This document shows, piece by piece, positions 1 to 10,125 of a stretch of 64,000 bases of DNA. The number at the start of each line of letters is the position of its first letter. The stretch's first letter is position 1. A program made the translations under genes and the position numbers. Under the pieces are notes generated by a model that saw only the letters and a program-made list of their open reading frames with translations, was not told the DNA's origin and ran no database searches. Source of the stretch: Apricaphanius iberus (lineage: Eukaryota; Chordata; Actinopteri; Cyprinodontiformes; Aphaniidae); the NCBI GenBank assembly GCA_028564705.1, contig JAPXFQ010000082.1, positions 1,674,001-1,738,000 of the forward strand, in the 5' to 3' direction.

Positions 1-60
1 ATAAAGCTGGTATTTTAGTTTTACTGAGTCTTCATGGGCTGTTTTGTGTCTCTTCCACAG

Positions 61-179
61 TGCTTATTGATGGAATTGAATGGAACGATGTCAAGTTTTT
101 CCAGTTAGCGGCTCAATGGTCCTCACATGTCAAACACTTCCCTGTGGGGATTTTTGGGCACACTAAAGGCCCCTACTAG
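61..179 (+). CDS. Last coding exon of an unidentified + strand gene
   Basis: A pyrimidine-rich stretch ending in TTCCACAG at 53-60 is a good splice acceptor. After it, only the frame with codons starting at position 63 stays open; the other two hit stops quickly. It encodes 38 residues beginning [14 protein letters not shown] and ending GHTKGPY, with a TAG stop at 177-179. The first two bases (TG) finish a split codon from the previous exon, which lies outside the window. The peptide is mixed hydrophobic and aromatic with no motif I can name, and it does not match the parts I know of EXD2, GALNT16 or ERH, the human neighbours of DCAF5. That it is the end of a real gene rests on the acceptor, the open frame and the non-repetitive composition. 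Confidence 0.55.
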
Positions 180-1920
180 CAGCACCTTGAAAAGAGACTA
201 AACAAGGAGGACAGCCCCCATTTTCCCCTGTGCCAAGATTTTAACCCCCCCTTCATTTTATTCTGCTGTTTTAAGTTAAACTGCCGCTCTCCACTGTTGC
301 GTTTGTCCGTTTATTTAATATTCAGTTTTTTTATTTATGTAAAGCTGCCAGGTGAAAATTACTTTACCCTGCTTAAAAAGCTGCAAATGTTTTGTAGACC
401 TTTGAAAAAGTAATCCTTCATAAAAGACTTTTAACCTTTAACATGTTGAGTGAGTCATCTGGTTGGAGCTGTTTGTTTCATTTTATTTTCCTGTTTTGTT
501 TCATTGTTGTGTTTTTAAAGGTTTGTATTAAACCAGCAAAGTCATTATAATTACATAAAAATACACACAGAAACACAAGACAAGCTGCCATGGAATGAAA
601 TGCTTTTACTTTTACTTTTTACCCAGGTTTTCTTTGCCCAGAAGTGAAAAAAGAGAGACATAACAAGCCTGTCTAATGTGCAATAGTTTGAATGTTATGT
701 AAAATCAATTAGTAAAGCTGTCATTGAATTGAAAGGTTATATTATATTCACCCCGTATGAACATTTTTATTTATTTATTTTTACCTCTGAAAAAATAACT
801 CAAAATGTATAGTTAGGAACTAAAATAAAACAAAACTGATTGGAACACCATGAGGCTACAAGTGCCTGCTTGAAACCTCATGGCCAGTAGAAAAATAAAA
901 AGTTACTTGTAGTTTAGTTTATACAGAATGAGGCATAAAAACTTCTAGGGTCTGATGTTACTTTGAGCCATCTCTGAAATAATTGAACAAATATTCATGA
1001 AAGCTAGTTAGCTTAGCATAAAGATTCTAAAGAGAGCACTAACTGTGAAGGCTTTTTGTAAAGAGAGAGAATTATACGTGTTGACAGTTTAAAAAATGTG
1101 CTCCATTCAGTTCCGATGTTAAACCTCAACAATAAAAGAGCTAAACGAGTGTAGTGGGTATCATTTACAATATTGAAGTATAAAAATGGTTTAGCTGGGA
1201 ATAGTAAGAAGAACTTTCAAGAAATGACAAAATGCTGGGCTAAACTCTTAATTTTGAAAACATTGCACAAAACAGTTTATTTTTCTTTCTTTTAAGACTG
1301 GTTCCAGTATTTGACAGTTTTAATACTAAGCTAACAGCCACTACAATATGAAAGAACTCCTCCTCAAAGGGAAAGCTAAGAAGTTCTGTGAAGGTATTAT
1401 CAGTAAGAGTTTCCTTTACATGTAGATGACAGATGTCATGTTACTGTTAGTTTGTAGAAAAGTAAATACATTTGCATAACTTAGAGAGCTGGTTAGTTAG
1501 CTAGTTAGTCAGATGAGCCCCCCATTTCAGCTGATTTTGTTCATTCATAACAACTCAATCTAAGTGGTGCAGCGCATTGCTATGTTAAGGAATGTAAAAA
1601 TTACATTAGCAAAGACAGACAACTTTTATGTTTTAAATTCATGCATGTCTATGTGTGCTTTTGGAAAAACTGTTATCTGGCTTTTATTCCAACCTTTGAA
1701 CAAGTGGTGACCTTTCAGCTCCTTTTTCCAAAGATCTTTTCTTACTTTTTACGTATATGGTTTTTCCACTGTTTTCTTTCCAATATCCTGGCTGTTTTCC
1801 TTATATATTTCGATAATGACACAGCAGTGTGTTTAAAGTACCCCTTAAAAAAACATCCACAAGTGTGCCTTAAGTTATTTCAATTGTTGTGAATTAACCT
1901 ATCAGACACTCTTACAAATG
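180..1920. other. Probable 3' UTR of the left-hand gene, then intergenic DNA
   Basis: This AT-rich stretch holds no convincing coding region. The first few hundred bases probably form the 3' UTR of the gene ending at 179. An ATTAAA at 527-532 is a possible polyadenylation signal, but no canonical AATAAA lies in a better place. A short open frame at 1641-1892 has low-complexity composition and no recognisable product. Confidence 0.4.
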
Positions 1921-1928
1921 ATTTAAAG

Positions 1929-2774
1929 TAGGGACAAGATCGGACAGGGCCGATATTTTCACATTTTACAGTGATCGGAGATTGGCTATATTACACAATG
2001 AGTGGCAACGATTTTAACGAAAGCACCTCCTAGTGTTTGATGGTGATTGCATATTACTTCAAACCTCTGTAGTGGTGGAAACAAGGACTCTTAATTACCA
2101 CAAATCAACAAAGCAGATGAAACACAGTTTTAATATGAGTAAACTTCAACAAATATGCTTAAAGGTTATTTATATAATAAAGGCATAAATATTTAACTTC
2201 AGGAATTCACACGCAACAATAATCTGAAATAAACAGAGAAAACTCTCAGCTCCCGCAGCAAGGCGGAGGAAAAAAGGACAGACGCACCTATGCTGCATTT
2301 AAATAGCGTTGGTTATCTATGCTGAGTTCAGGAGCATACGATATTTCAGCTTATAGTTAAAACACCAATAATAATATTGTAACTTACAAACTTAGAACAA
2401 TGTGGTCTTTCTAACACTAGTATTTACTTAAAAATATAGAGTGAATGCGATCCTATGAAAGTGGAAAGCAGCAATGTGCACACAGCCTGCCACAAAAACT
2501 TTTATTTTTGTGTGTAATACTGTACCAAGTAAGTGTTTTGCTTTTAACTTTAGTCTGCAATATTAAACTGAACTTGAGCTTTAATTCTCTGTAAGATTTT
2601 GATTTCAAGGGATGTACCACAATAATGGTAATGCTTATTGATGACATTAATCTTATTTCAATTTTATACATTTCAATAATAAAGAAAAAAATTCCGATCG
2701 GGACTCGAAATCGGATCAGATTTGAGGTTGAAAGATCGGATCGGAGGCCCAAAATGCGGACCAGGACATCCCTA
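1929..2774. mobile_element. Non-autonomous hAT-type element with a perfect 8-bp target-site duplication
   Basis: The element begins TAGGGACAAGATCGG and ends GGACATCCCTA, so the outermost bases are inverted repeats. ATTTAAAG occurs immediately outside both ends, at 1921-1928 and 2775-2782: an exact 8-bp duplication with T at position 2 and A at position 7, as hAT insertions prefer. The interior has no transposase frame and carries repeated GATCGGA words near both ends. A second, diverged copy lies in dcaf5 intron 4 at 17648-18518. Confidence 0.85.
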
Positions 2775-2949
2775 ATTTAAAGGCTTAAAAACCTTAGTAT
2801 AAGTATACAATTAAAGTTTCAACAGTGGAATTGTATCCTACAGGCATGTACATTTTAAGTTAGAGTTGTTTTAAATCTCTCAAATCAGCTAAAACAGGGG
2901 ACCCTATCTGACTAGCTGTTAACCTGTTCCCACTCTGAGGCTTTGTTTA

Positions 2950-4231
2950 CACTCAACAAAAATATAAACGCAACACCTTTGTTTCTAATCCCATTTTTCA
3001 CGAGATGGACTTAAAGATCTAAAATTCATTCCAGATACACAATATTACCCTTTCCCTCAAACATGGTTCACAAATCAGTCTAAATGTGGGATAGTGAGCA
3101 CTTCTGCTTTGCTGAGATAATCCATCCCACCTTAGAGGTGTGCCACATCAAGATGCTGATCTGACATCATGATTAATGCACAGGTGTACCTTATACTACC
3201 CACAATAAAAGGCCACCCTGGAATGTTCAGTTTTGTCTCACAGCAAAATGCCACAGATGCCACAAGCATTGAGGGAGCGTGCAATTGGCATGCTGACAGC
3301 AGGAATGTCAACCAGATCTGTTGCTTGTGCATTGAATGTTCATTTCTCCACCATAAGCCGTCTCTAAAGGCGTTTCAGAGAATATGGCAGTACATCCAGC
3401 CGGTCTCACAACCGCAGACCACGTGTAACCAAACCAGCCCAGGACCTCCACATCCAGCAGGTTCACCTCCAAGATCGTCTGAGACCAGCCACTCAGACAG
3501 CTGCTGAAACAATTGGTTTGCATGACCAAACAATTTCTGCACAAACTATAAGAAACCGTCTCAGGGAAGCTCAACTTCATGCTCGTCTTCCTCATCGGGG
3601 TCTTGACCTGACTCCAGCTCGTCGCCGTAACAGACTTGAGTGGGCAAATGCTCACATTCGATGGCGTCTGGCACGTTGAAGAGGTGTTCTCTTCACGGGG
3701 AATCTCGGTTTACGTTGTTCAGGGCAGATGGCAGACAGCGTGTGTGGCGTCATGTGGGTGAGCGCTTTGCTGCTGTCAATGTTGTGGAGCGAGTGGCCCA
3801 TGGTGGTGGTGGGGTTATGGTATGGGCAGGCATCTGTTATGGACGAGGAAAACAGGTGGATTTTATTGATGGCTTTTTGAATGCACAGAGATACCGTGAT
3901 GATAACCTGAGGCCCATTGTTGTGCCATACATCCATGAACATCACCTCATGTTTCAGCAAGATAATGCACGGCCCCATGTTGCAAGGATCTGTACACCTG
4001 TGCACTAATCATGATGTCAGATCAGCATCTTGATGTGTCACACCTGTGAGGTGGGATGGATTATCTCAGCAAAGCAGAAGTGCTCACTATCACACATTTA
4101 GACTGATTTGTGAACAATATTTGAGAGAAATGGCAATATTGTGTATCTAGAATGAATTTTAGATCTTTAACTCCAGCTCATGAAAAATGGGAGCAGAAAC
4201 AAAGGTGTTGCATTTATATTGCTGTTGAGTG
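2950..4231 (+). mobile_element. Internally deleted Tc1/mariner transposon with about 240-bp inverted repeats
   Basis: The left end starts CACTCAACAAAAATATAAAC and the right end finishes with its complement GCTGTTGAGTG. TA dinucleotides flank both sides (2948-2949 and 4232-4233), the Tc1/mariner target duplication. The repeats pair over 2950-3189 and 3992-4231. The right repeat follows directly on the middle of the transposase frame near 3992, so the 3' part of the gene has been lost. The full-length family is common in fish genomes. Confidence 0.92.
3248..3995 (+). pseudogene. Broken Tc1-like transposase
   Basis: A reading frame from the ATG at 3248 encodes a Tc1-type N-terminal DNA-binding region (MPQMPQALRERAIGML...). 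It is cut by TAA at 3365-3367 (codon 40, in place of a Gln codon) and TGA at 3677-3679 (codon 144, in place of a Trp codon). A small deletion with frameshift just after 3690 removes the segment that should carry the first catalytic Asp. A later frame (3640-4008) still shows the central domain, including VAHGGGGVMVWAGICYG and QQDNARPH with the second catalytic Asp. The third acidic residue lies in the deleted 3' part. It cannot make a functional enzyme. Confidence 0.9.
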
Positions 4232-4233
4232 TA

Positions 4234-5490
4234 GCTTTCTATGAACTCAAAGTGATATGACATATTTCTACTACAGCTACTGCTACAGAATACGTTTACA
4301 AAATTTCCCTTCAAAAAATCTGACCTATCTCTTTAAGACCAACACTCCTCTGGACTGCATATATTTTGCTAAAAGCAAAGTTTAATCGTTTTAGGGGCTT
4401 TCTTTGGCCAATAGGAGTTTATTCATCACAGCTCACTCAACCTGCGTGGTCTGCTACCTAATAATGTAGAGGTGAATGTATCAAAGGTACCATACTGTAA
4501 AGCACTTTTAAATGTTTGTGTGAGTTAGATTAGTTTGAATCACTCGCTCCTGGGAACCTGCAGGTACAACTGGCTGGCTGTTGCCAACCAAAATAGCTGA
4601 ACAACAGCACAAACAGTGGTGTCATAATTTATATGCAAATTTAGCCATGCTACTGTACCCCATATTTTAATGTGTACTATTGCCGCGTTACTATGCTCAA
4701 TGTGAGGCCTACGTGGAGTATTGTAAGATTTAGTTTGTTCTGTATTTAGAGCAGAATGTGTATGTAGTGTATGTCTGAAGCTTCTCTTCAAGTTTAGCAG
4801 TGCATCAAATACAATTTTTGCCTAAAAATTGTTATAGAGTTGAAGTTACCCTTATCATTTTTTTAATAAGTGCCTAAATTGCATAATTTGACAAATCAGT
4901 AAATGAGTACCCCTGCCTGCAATGGTGCTGATTCTGGGCCCAAGCCAACAAAATACACTCCAAGACAAACAAATATGGTTCTTATGTCTTTTTATGTGAG
5001 TAAAGGTAAGTCACATTCTAGCCATTTGGCTCTAAGTAAAATAACCCCCTAATGTTCAGAAAACCTTTGTGTTTTTTCTTTTCTGTGTAAGCTATATTTT
5101 TATTTCAAGTGTTATCTCAGAGGAAGCTTCTTAAGACTGAAAGTTGCTTAAAGACTACCACTGTAATCCCAAAAACTGGGAAGAATAAAACTACTATACA
5201 TACTAAACTCTACTTGTCCTTTCCTTTGTTATCCCAACTACTGTCATTTATTCAAGTGGGAGAATTATGTGATAAAATTAGAAGTATGTTGCTCCATAAT
5301 TTGAAAAGGAGAAACTCAGAAAACAGGATTCCTTCCTTACTGTGAGGAACACAATAAAATCCAAATTGTCAGTGTGTTTAATCACGATTTTATGTAACAG
5401 ACCAACAGAAAGCAGTTGTCAGAATCATTTAGACAAAAAGTCTGAAGAGTGTGGCATGCCTTTGTACTGAGATGATCTGCTAATTTATAA
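4234..5490. other. Intergenic DNA with no recognised feature
   Basis: The sequence is AT-rich. The small open frames here (for example 5109-5345) have no recognisable motif and no splice or promoter context. I see nothing to annotate. Confidence 0.4.
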
Positions 5491-6600
5491 TTAGAGTCCA
5501 CCGGTCCGTGATGGGGAGCCTAAGTCTCCTCCCCTTCCGGTTGGCCCGTGGGTCCCCTGGCCGAGAAAATATTGAATGGAAGTCAATGGAGCGATAAAAG
5601 TTATTTTAGAATAGAATAATCCTTTATTTCCCACGAGGGGAAATTCATCTCAGTACAGCCTGATCGAGAAGTAGACAGACCAAATATTCTTTACACAAAA
5701 ACAGATACAGGCATACCGTGGTTTCTGCAGCCAGATCTGTGCGGCGCACCACATTGCAGATAAGAAACGACATACACAAGGTCAGGTGGGGTCTACGGTG
5801 GGGGAAAAAAAGCACTCATCTGTAGCTTCATTCCTTATTCAAGAATCACAAGACAGTTAATAGAAAAAAAACGCACCTCGAAACATTTAAGCAAATATTC
5901 AGAAATTGACAATAACATATCAGGTAGGAGAGGCAGGGAATATGAACCCCAGTCCACAAGTGAATTCGCTACAACAGATGCGCGCTATCTACTGCTTCCT
6001 TAAGTGGGAGTGTTCTGGGAAACAGCGAGGCACTGTCCCCTTCGTCTTACATCCTAAATCACACATGTACATCAGTTTAAATGATAACTAATCATGTACA
6101 TTTAGACTGTTTTTCAAGTAATTTGGAATTTATTTGATTGTAAAATTTTGCAATTTAAATGCTACAAATCAGAAGTTGCATATATGACGTCACGCAGCTA
6201 ACGTGAGCTAGCACTAGCTATAGCACGTAAAACACAGAGAGCTTGTAGAGCTTCTCCCGCATGCTTGCTCTAACTCCATCGTCTGCTTCACCCCTGACAT
6301 AGCTGCTACTTTCCACATGTCAGATTTATAGATTTTTTTCTCCATGTTTAATGTTTCTTTCTTCCTCCTGGAGGCTATGACCCTCACTCTCCTTCTTTTG
6401 CAGTTGTAGTCAGCTAAATGTTTCTACACAAAACCTGAAGTAACTTTTGATGCCGGTCGAAAAACAACTTTTTTTTTCTGGATCAGAAAACAACTCTTAT
6501 CGCTATATTGACTCTCATTCATTTTTTTTTGTCATCAGGGGACCCATGGAGCAGAAGGAGAAAGCAATGACTTAGGCTCCCCATTTAAACTCTATTTAAA
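5491..6600. mobile_element. DNA transposon-like element with about 90-bp inverted repeats
   Basis: The left arm carries ATGGGGAGCCTAAGTC at 5511-5526. The right arm carries its exact complement at 6567-6582. Pairing continues inward through GTGGGTCCCCTG on the left and its near-complement on the right, then a TGAATG...GTCAAT...AGCGATAA block on each side (about 5570-5600 and 6492-6525). No transposase frame lies inside. A segment from about 5609 (AGAATAATCCTTTATTTCCC followed by ACGAGGGGAAATTCAT) resembles another dispersed fish repeat and may be nested here. Outer limits are approximate; the superfamily is not assigned. Confidence 0.65.
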
Positions 6601-6622
6601 ACCAGTCGTTCTGTGAAGGTCT

Positions 6623-7135
6623 GTAAAGGCACAGTGTGTAATTTTCTGCAAGTAGGGGGCAGTGCATACCTAAATTATCACAAGCATGCGGTATCTGTGT
6701 CTTCGAGTAAGAAACTCAACAACGGAGGTCCAACTAGTGCTGTGTTGAAACGCTCAATTCCCTGAGATTTATCTATTTGCAGCAAAATGACGAGCGCACC
6801 AGTCTCTCTTTAATCGCTTGGAACTAGTGAAGAGGTAAAAATGTATTTGTCGCAAAACTTTTTTGCATTTTGAGGGCAAATCACTGTTTTAATAGCGGGC
6901 GTATTCCGTGCGCTTTGTCCGTCCGGGCTCTTGTAGAAGTAAAGACGTCAGCTAATATGGCTTTCCACTGAAAAGAGGACCCACGCCTATGTATTTTAAA
7001 ACTGATTTTTAAAGTCATATTTTACAATATCGCTAATATTTTGCAATTAGTTTGCTTTACGTAATTATTTTTACATAATATTTTAATGGCTATTTTCATA
7101 GATGCACTTCAAAAACTACACACTGTCACTTTAAG
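6623..7135. mobile_element. Short MITE-like element
   Basis: The left end reads GTAAAGGCACAGTGTGTAAT and the right end reads ACACACTGTCACTTTAAGG, an imperfect inverted pair sharing the CAGTGTGTA core. The 513-bp interior has no coding capacity. This type of end is frequent in teleost genomes. Limits are accurate to a few bases; no clear target duplication was seen. Confidence 0.6.
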
Positions 7136-7167
7136 GTTTGCATCCCACTGTTTATTAGTCCTACAAG

Positions 7168-7325
7168 AAAAACACTATGTGGTGGACTCCAAAAAGATTT
7201 ATAACCCAGACTGTACCATCCCCACAGTGAAACATGGAGGGGGCAGCATCATGCTGTGGGGGTGTTCAGCAGGAACTGGGAGGAGGGAAGGAGTTGATGA
7301 GAAGACATTGAAGCAAAATCCATGA
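7168..7325 (+). pseudogene. Fragment of a Tc1-like transposase
   Basis: The + frame reads [20 protein letters not shown] followed by GC. This is the conserved block between the first and second catalytic Asp residues of fish Tc1 transposases. Nothing before or after it can be matched to the rest of the protein, and no inverted repeats remain, so this is an old fragment. Confidence 0.8.
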
Positions 7326-8218
7326 AAACTCTCACATGGAGCAATGATTCCCAGGTGACGACACTTGGAAAATGACATTCAGACACTTTTAATCTAATCC
7401 AGCTGAGTTTAACACACTTTGAATGTGAAAAAATACTTTCTGATCGACGATGTGCAAAATTTAAATTTTTTTTTTGCATCAAATCACAATAAATAACATT
7501 TAAGTTTGTCATTGTAATTTGAAATAATGTGAAAGCTCTAGGGATAGGCATAATGTCAAACCTCTGAGGCCTCTGATCCTTATTAGCAGAGCAGCAGTTC
7601 AGCTGTTTAGTGGTTTTACTATTTTGATATTCGCTAAGAAAGTTTGAGGTTTCCAGTTTCATGGTTACATAAAGAAAGATGATCTTTATTAATAAGTATC
7701 TGTGGATTTATAAACTCCATTTCTTTAAGGGAACTATTTAGGATTTATGTAAAATGAAATGTTTTAGTAAACTTTACAAATTGCAATTTATTACTATTCT
7801 ATTAATCTGGAAATTTACTTTTAATTCTGTACAAGGTCAAATGAAAATAAGCAGCCAGATTTACCTTTTTCTGAATAATTCCTATGAGTGAAACTAATTC
7901 CATGGTAACTTTACCAACATTCGTATTTATGTTTGAGAAGTTGTAGCTGACTTTGTGCAGAGCAGTGGACTCCATCCTAAAACAGGGAAATGTTTCTGCA
8001 ATGTTCACATCAAGAAATGGATGTATACAATGTGAATAGCCAGGATACTTATACATTTTTAAAAACAAGCAAAAAATATAAGCCCTCATGGGCTGCTGGG
8101 GATCTTTTCGTTTTCTACATTTTGGTTGTTTATTTTTATTTTTTTAATTCTGACTTTTTACCAAACACTAAATCAATTAAATAATCTATATACCTTAGGA
8201 ACTTTATATACATTATTC
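7326..8218. other. Intergenic DNA with no recognised feature
   Basis: The stretch is AT-rich with homopolymer runs. The open frames on both strands (7249-7662 minus, 7802-8089 minus, 7990-8184 plus) look random in composition. No gene or repeat could be named. Confidence 0.35.
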
Positions 8219-8797
8219 GGTTCCGTGACCAAGACTAACCTGAAGAAGCCCTGCTTAGTCACCATGGCTACATATGCTCTTAGACAAGTGGACAGATATG
8301 CAAATAGTAGCCACATACATGTTAAATTAAACGAGTCAAACAGTGCAAATTACAGCTGGAGTGTAGGCATTATTGGGTTTTTTGGGAGCAGTTGTGGTTA
8401 AGAAGTCTAAAGTCTATTAGCTTGTCATACTCAGTGATGTAATATGATCTATTGAAATGAATTTAAAAGTTTACGGTTCGACGTATGAAGGAGCAAAATT
8501 GACATAATTAAAAATAAAAGCAGAAACACACACACACATACACACATATATATATAATAAAAATGCATGTATAAGGAAAACGAAAAACAAAAATTTTCTT
8601 CTTTGACGAAAATGCACATATAAGGAAAAGGAAAGCGTATTTATATATATATATATATATGCTTTTACTTTTAATTATGTCCGTTTTGGTCCTCCATATA
8701 GAAGTCCTTCTCACTGATCACACTGCCACTCACTAAACTGTCCATGTAGCAACACCACTTTGATTCACATTATTACACAACACAGCCTCACAAGCTT
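8219..8797. repeat. Dispersed repeat, copy 1, interrupted by a microsatellite
   Basis: This segment matches 11299-11628 in the same orientation. Shared landmarks are GGTTCCGTGA, ACATATGCTCTTAGACAAGT, GCATTATTGGGTTT, AGCTTGTCATACTCAGTGAT, GTAGCAACACCA in this copy against TTAGCAACACCA in the other, and CACAAGCTT at the right edge. This copy carries about 200 extra bases (roughly 8485-8690) containing AC/AT simple repeats. The pair brackets dcaf5 exon 1. No transposase is visible and the family is not assigned. Confidence 0.7.
8525..8665. repeat. AC/AT microsatellite region
   Basis: An (AC)n tract grades into (AT)n near 8528-8557. A second (AT)n block of about ten units sits near 8642-8661. 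Both lie in the extra segment of the dispersed repeat at 8219-8797. Confidence 0.8.
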
Positions 8798-8880
8798 AAA
8801 AGTCTGAACAGAAATGAGATATTACGATTTCACAGTTTTTGACCTGATTTATTAAAATTACTGTTTAAAGTTTATTTTGT

Positions 8881-9143
8881 TAATGCCCGTTCGGTGGATC
8901 ACCAGATGACACAGGAGGAATAGGGGCGGGGTGGGGGACTCGAAGCTGCCCCCAGACTACCGAACCAAGCAAGCAGAGGAGGTACGAAACAACGTCGACA
9001 TCAGGACACACGCAGCGCACAGCCACCAGAATGTAGAACTAAACCAGCAAGAACCGTCCTGCGCCACATCTACCCATTTACATAAGCATCGGGTGGAGTG
9101 GCGGAATTAAAAAGGCCTGTTTCTTTTCGGCGTGGTTAAAAAA
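8881..9143 (+). promoter_or_regulatory. Probable dcaf5 promoter and 5' UTR
   Basis: Base composition shifts from AT-rich to GC- and CpG-rich just before the dcaf5 start codon. A GC box of the Sp1/KLF type, GGGGCGGGGTGGGGG, lies at 8923-8937. No TATA box stands out, which fits a housekeeping-type promoter. The transcription start cannot be read from sequence alone. The promoter is squeezed between the 8219-8797 repeat and the first coding exon. Confidence 0.55.
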
Positions 9144-9351
9144 ATGAAGGAGCTGAAGGGCTGCGGTATGCGCTGCTCAGTGGGCTTTCTGTCCCGCAGA
9201 GAGCTGACCGGACAGCCGCTCATGAAGGAGGAATTCCAGAGACGGAGGCTGGCAGGCTGCACCAGCCTCTACAAGAAAAATATGGAGGGCCATTTTGGCT
9301 GCGTCAACGCCATTGAGTTCTCCAACAACGGCGGAGAATATCTGGTGTCCG
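9144..9351 (+). CDS. dcaf5: dcaf5 exon 1 (residues 1-69)
   Basis: Encodes MKELKGCGMRCSVGFLSRRE through EYLVS plus the first base of a Gly codon. Donor GTAAGT at 9352. It starts WD repeat 1 (GHFGCVNAIEFS). Confidence 0.93.
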
Positions 9352-10044
9352 GTAAGTTGGCTGCAGCTTTTAGCATGCTAGCAGCGGCTGGCTGTCAGTT
9401 GAAGCGCTTCCTGGGATGGCTGATACTAGCCTAGCCTAGCTTGTTTTGGTGGCGAGCTAACTATCATTAAACTGATAGGTGTGCAGCGACACAGCTCTGC
9501 TGCCTTATTTCAGTCTTTGGGATGATTTGTTTCTTTTCTAGGCTCCATATTTCCGGACGAGGATTGTGTAAAAACAACGGCTTTTCTAACATGACAACAA
9601 TGTTTATGTCTAGAGAAGATAAAAACCCGTCATCTGGCCCGGTGTGACAGCTTGTGGTTGGCCGTTTGGCTCCTGTTTACCCTTTGGAGCTGCAGCTCGG
9701 AAACTGCTTTAGTATGGCTTCATTCAGTGAGCATAACCGTGCCAGCTTCAGAACTACAGTCGAGCCCCATGGCTGCTTCAGTGACACTGACATGAAAATG
9801 TGTGCTGACTACAATTAGCCCGATGTGTTAATCAATAGTTTACATCTGGGTTCCTGCTTGGCTTGGAAACTTATCAGGGTTAATTAAAAGCATTTTCGAA
9901 GGCTGGATAGGCAAAGAAACCAGACAAATTATGGAAAAATAAAGCTATTTGTAGCATATTTACTGTGGTTCTATTTACTTAATTTTTCTGCCAACCTGTC
10001 TGTTCATTCACACCTTTCAGTCTATCAGTTAATATAATCCATTT

Positions 10045-10125
<81 letters not shown>

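Noticed and set aside
3308..4005. Minus-strand frames of 115 and 117 codons
   Set aside because: They are antisense to the decayed Tc1 transposase at 3248-3995.
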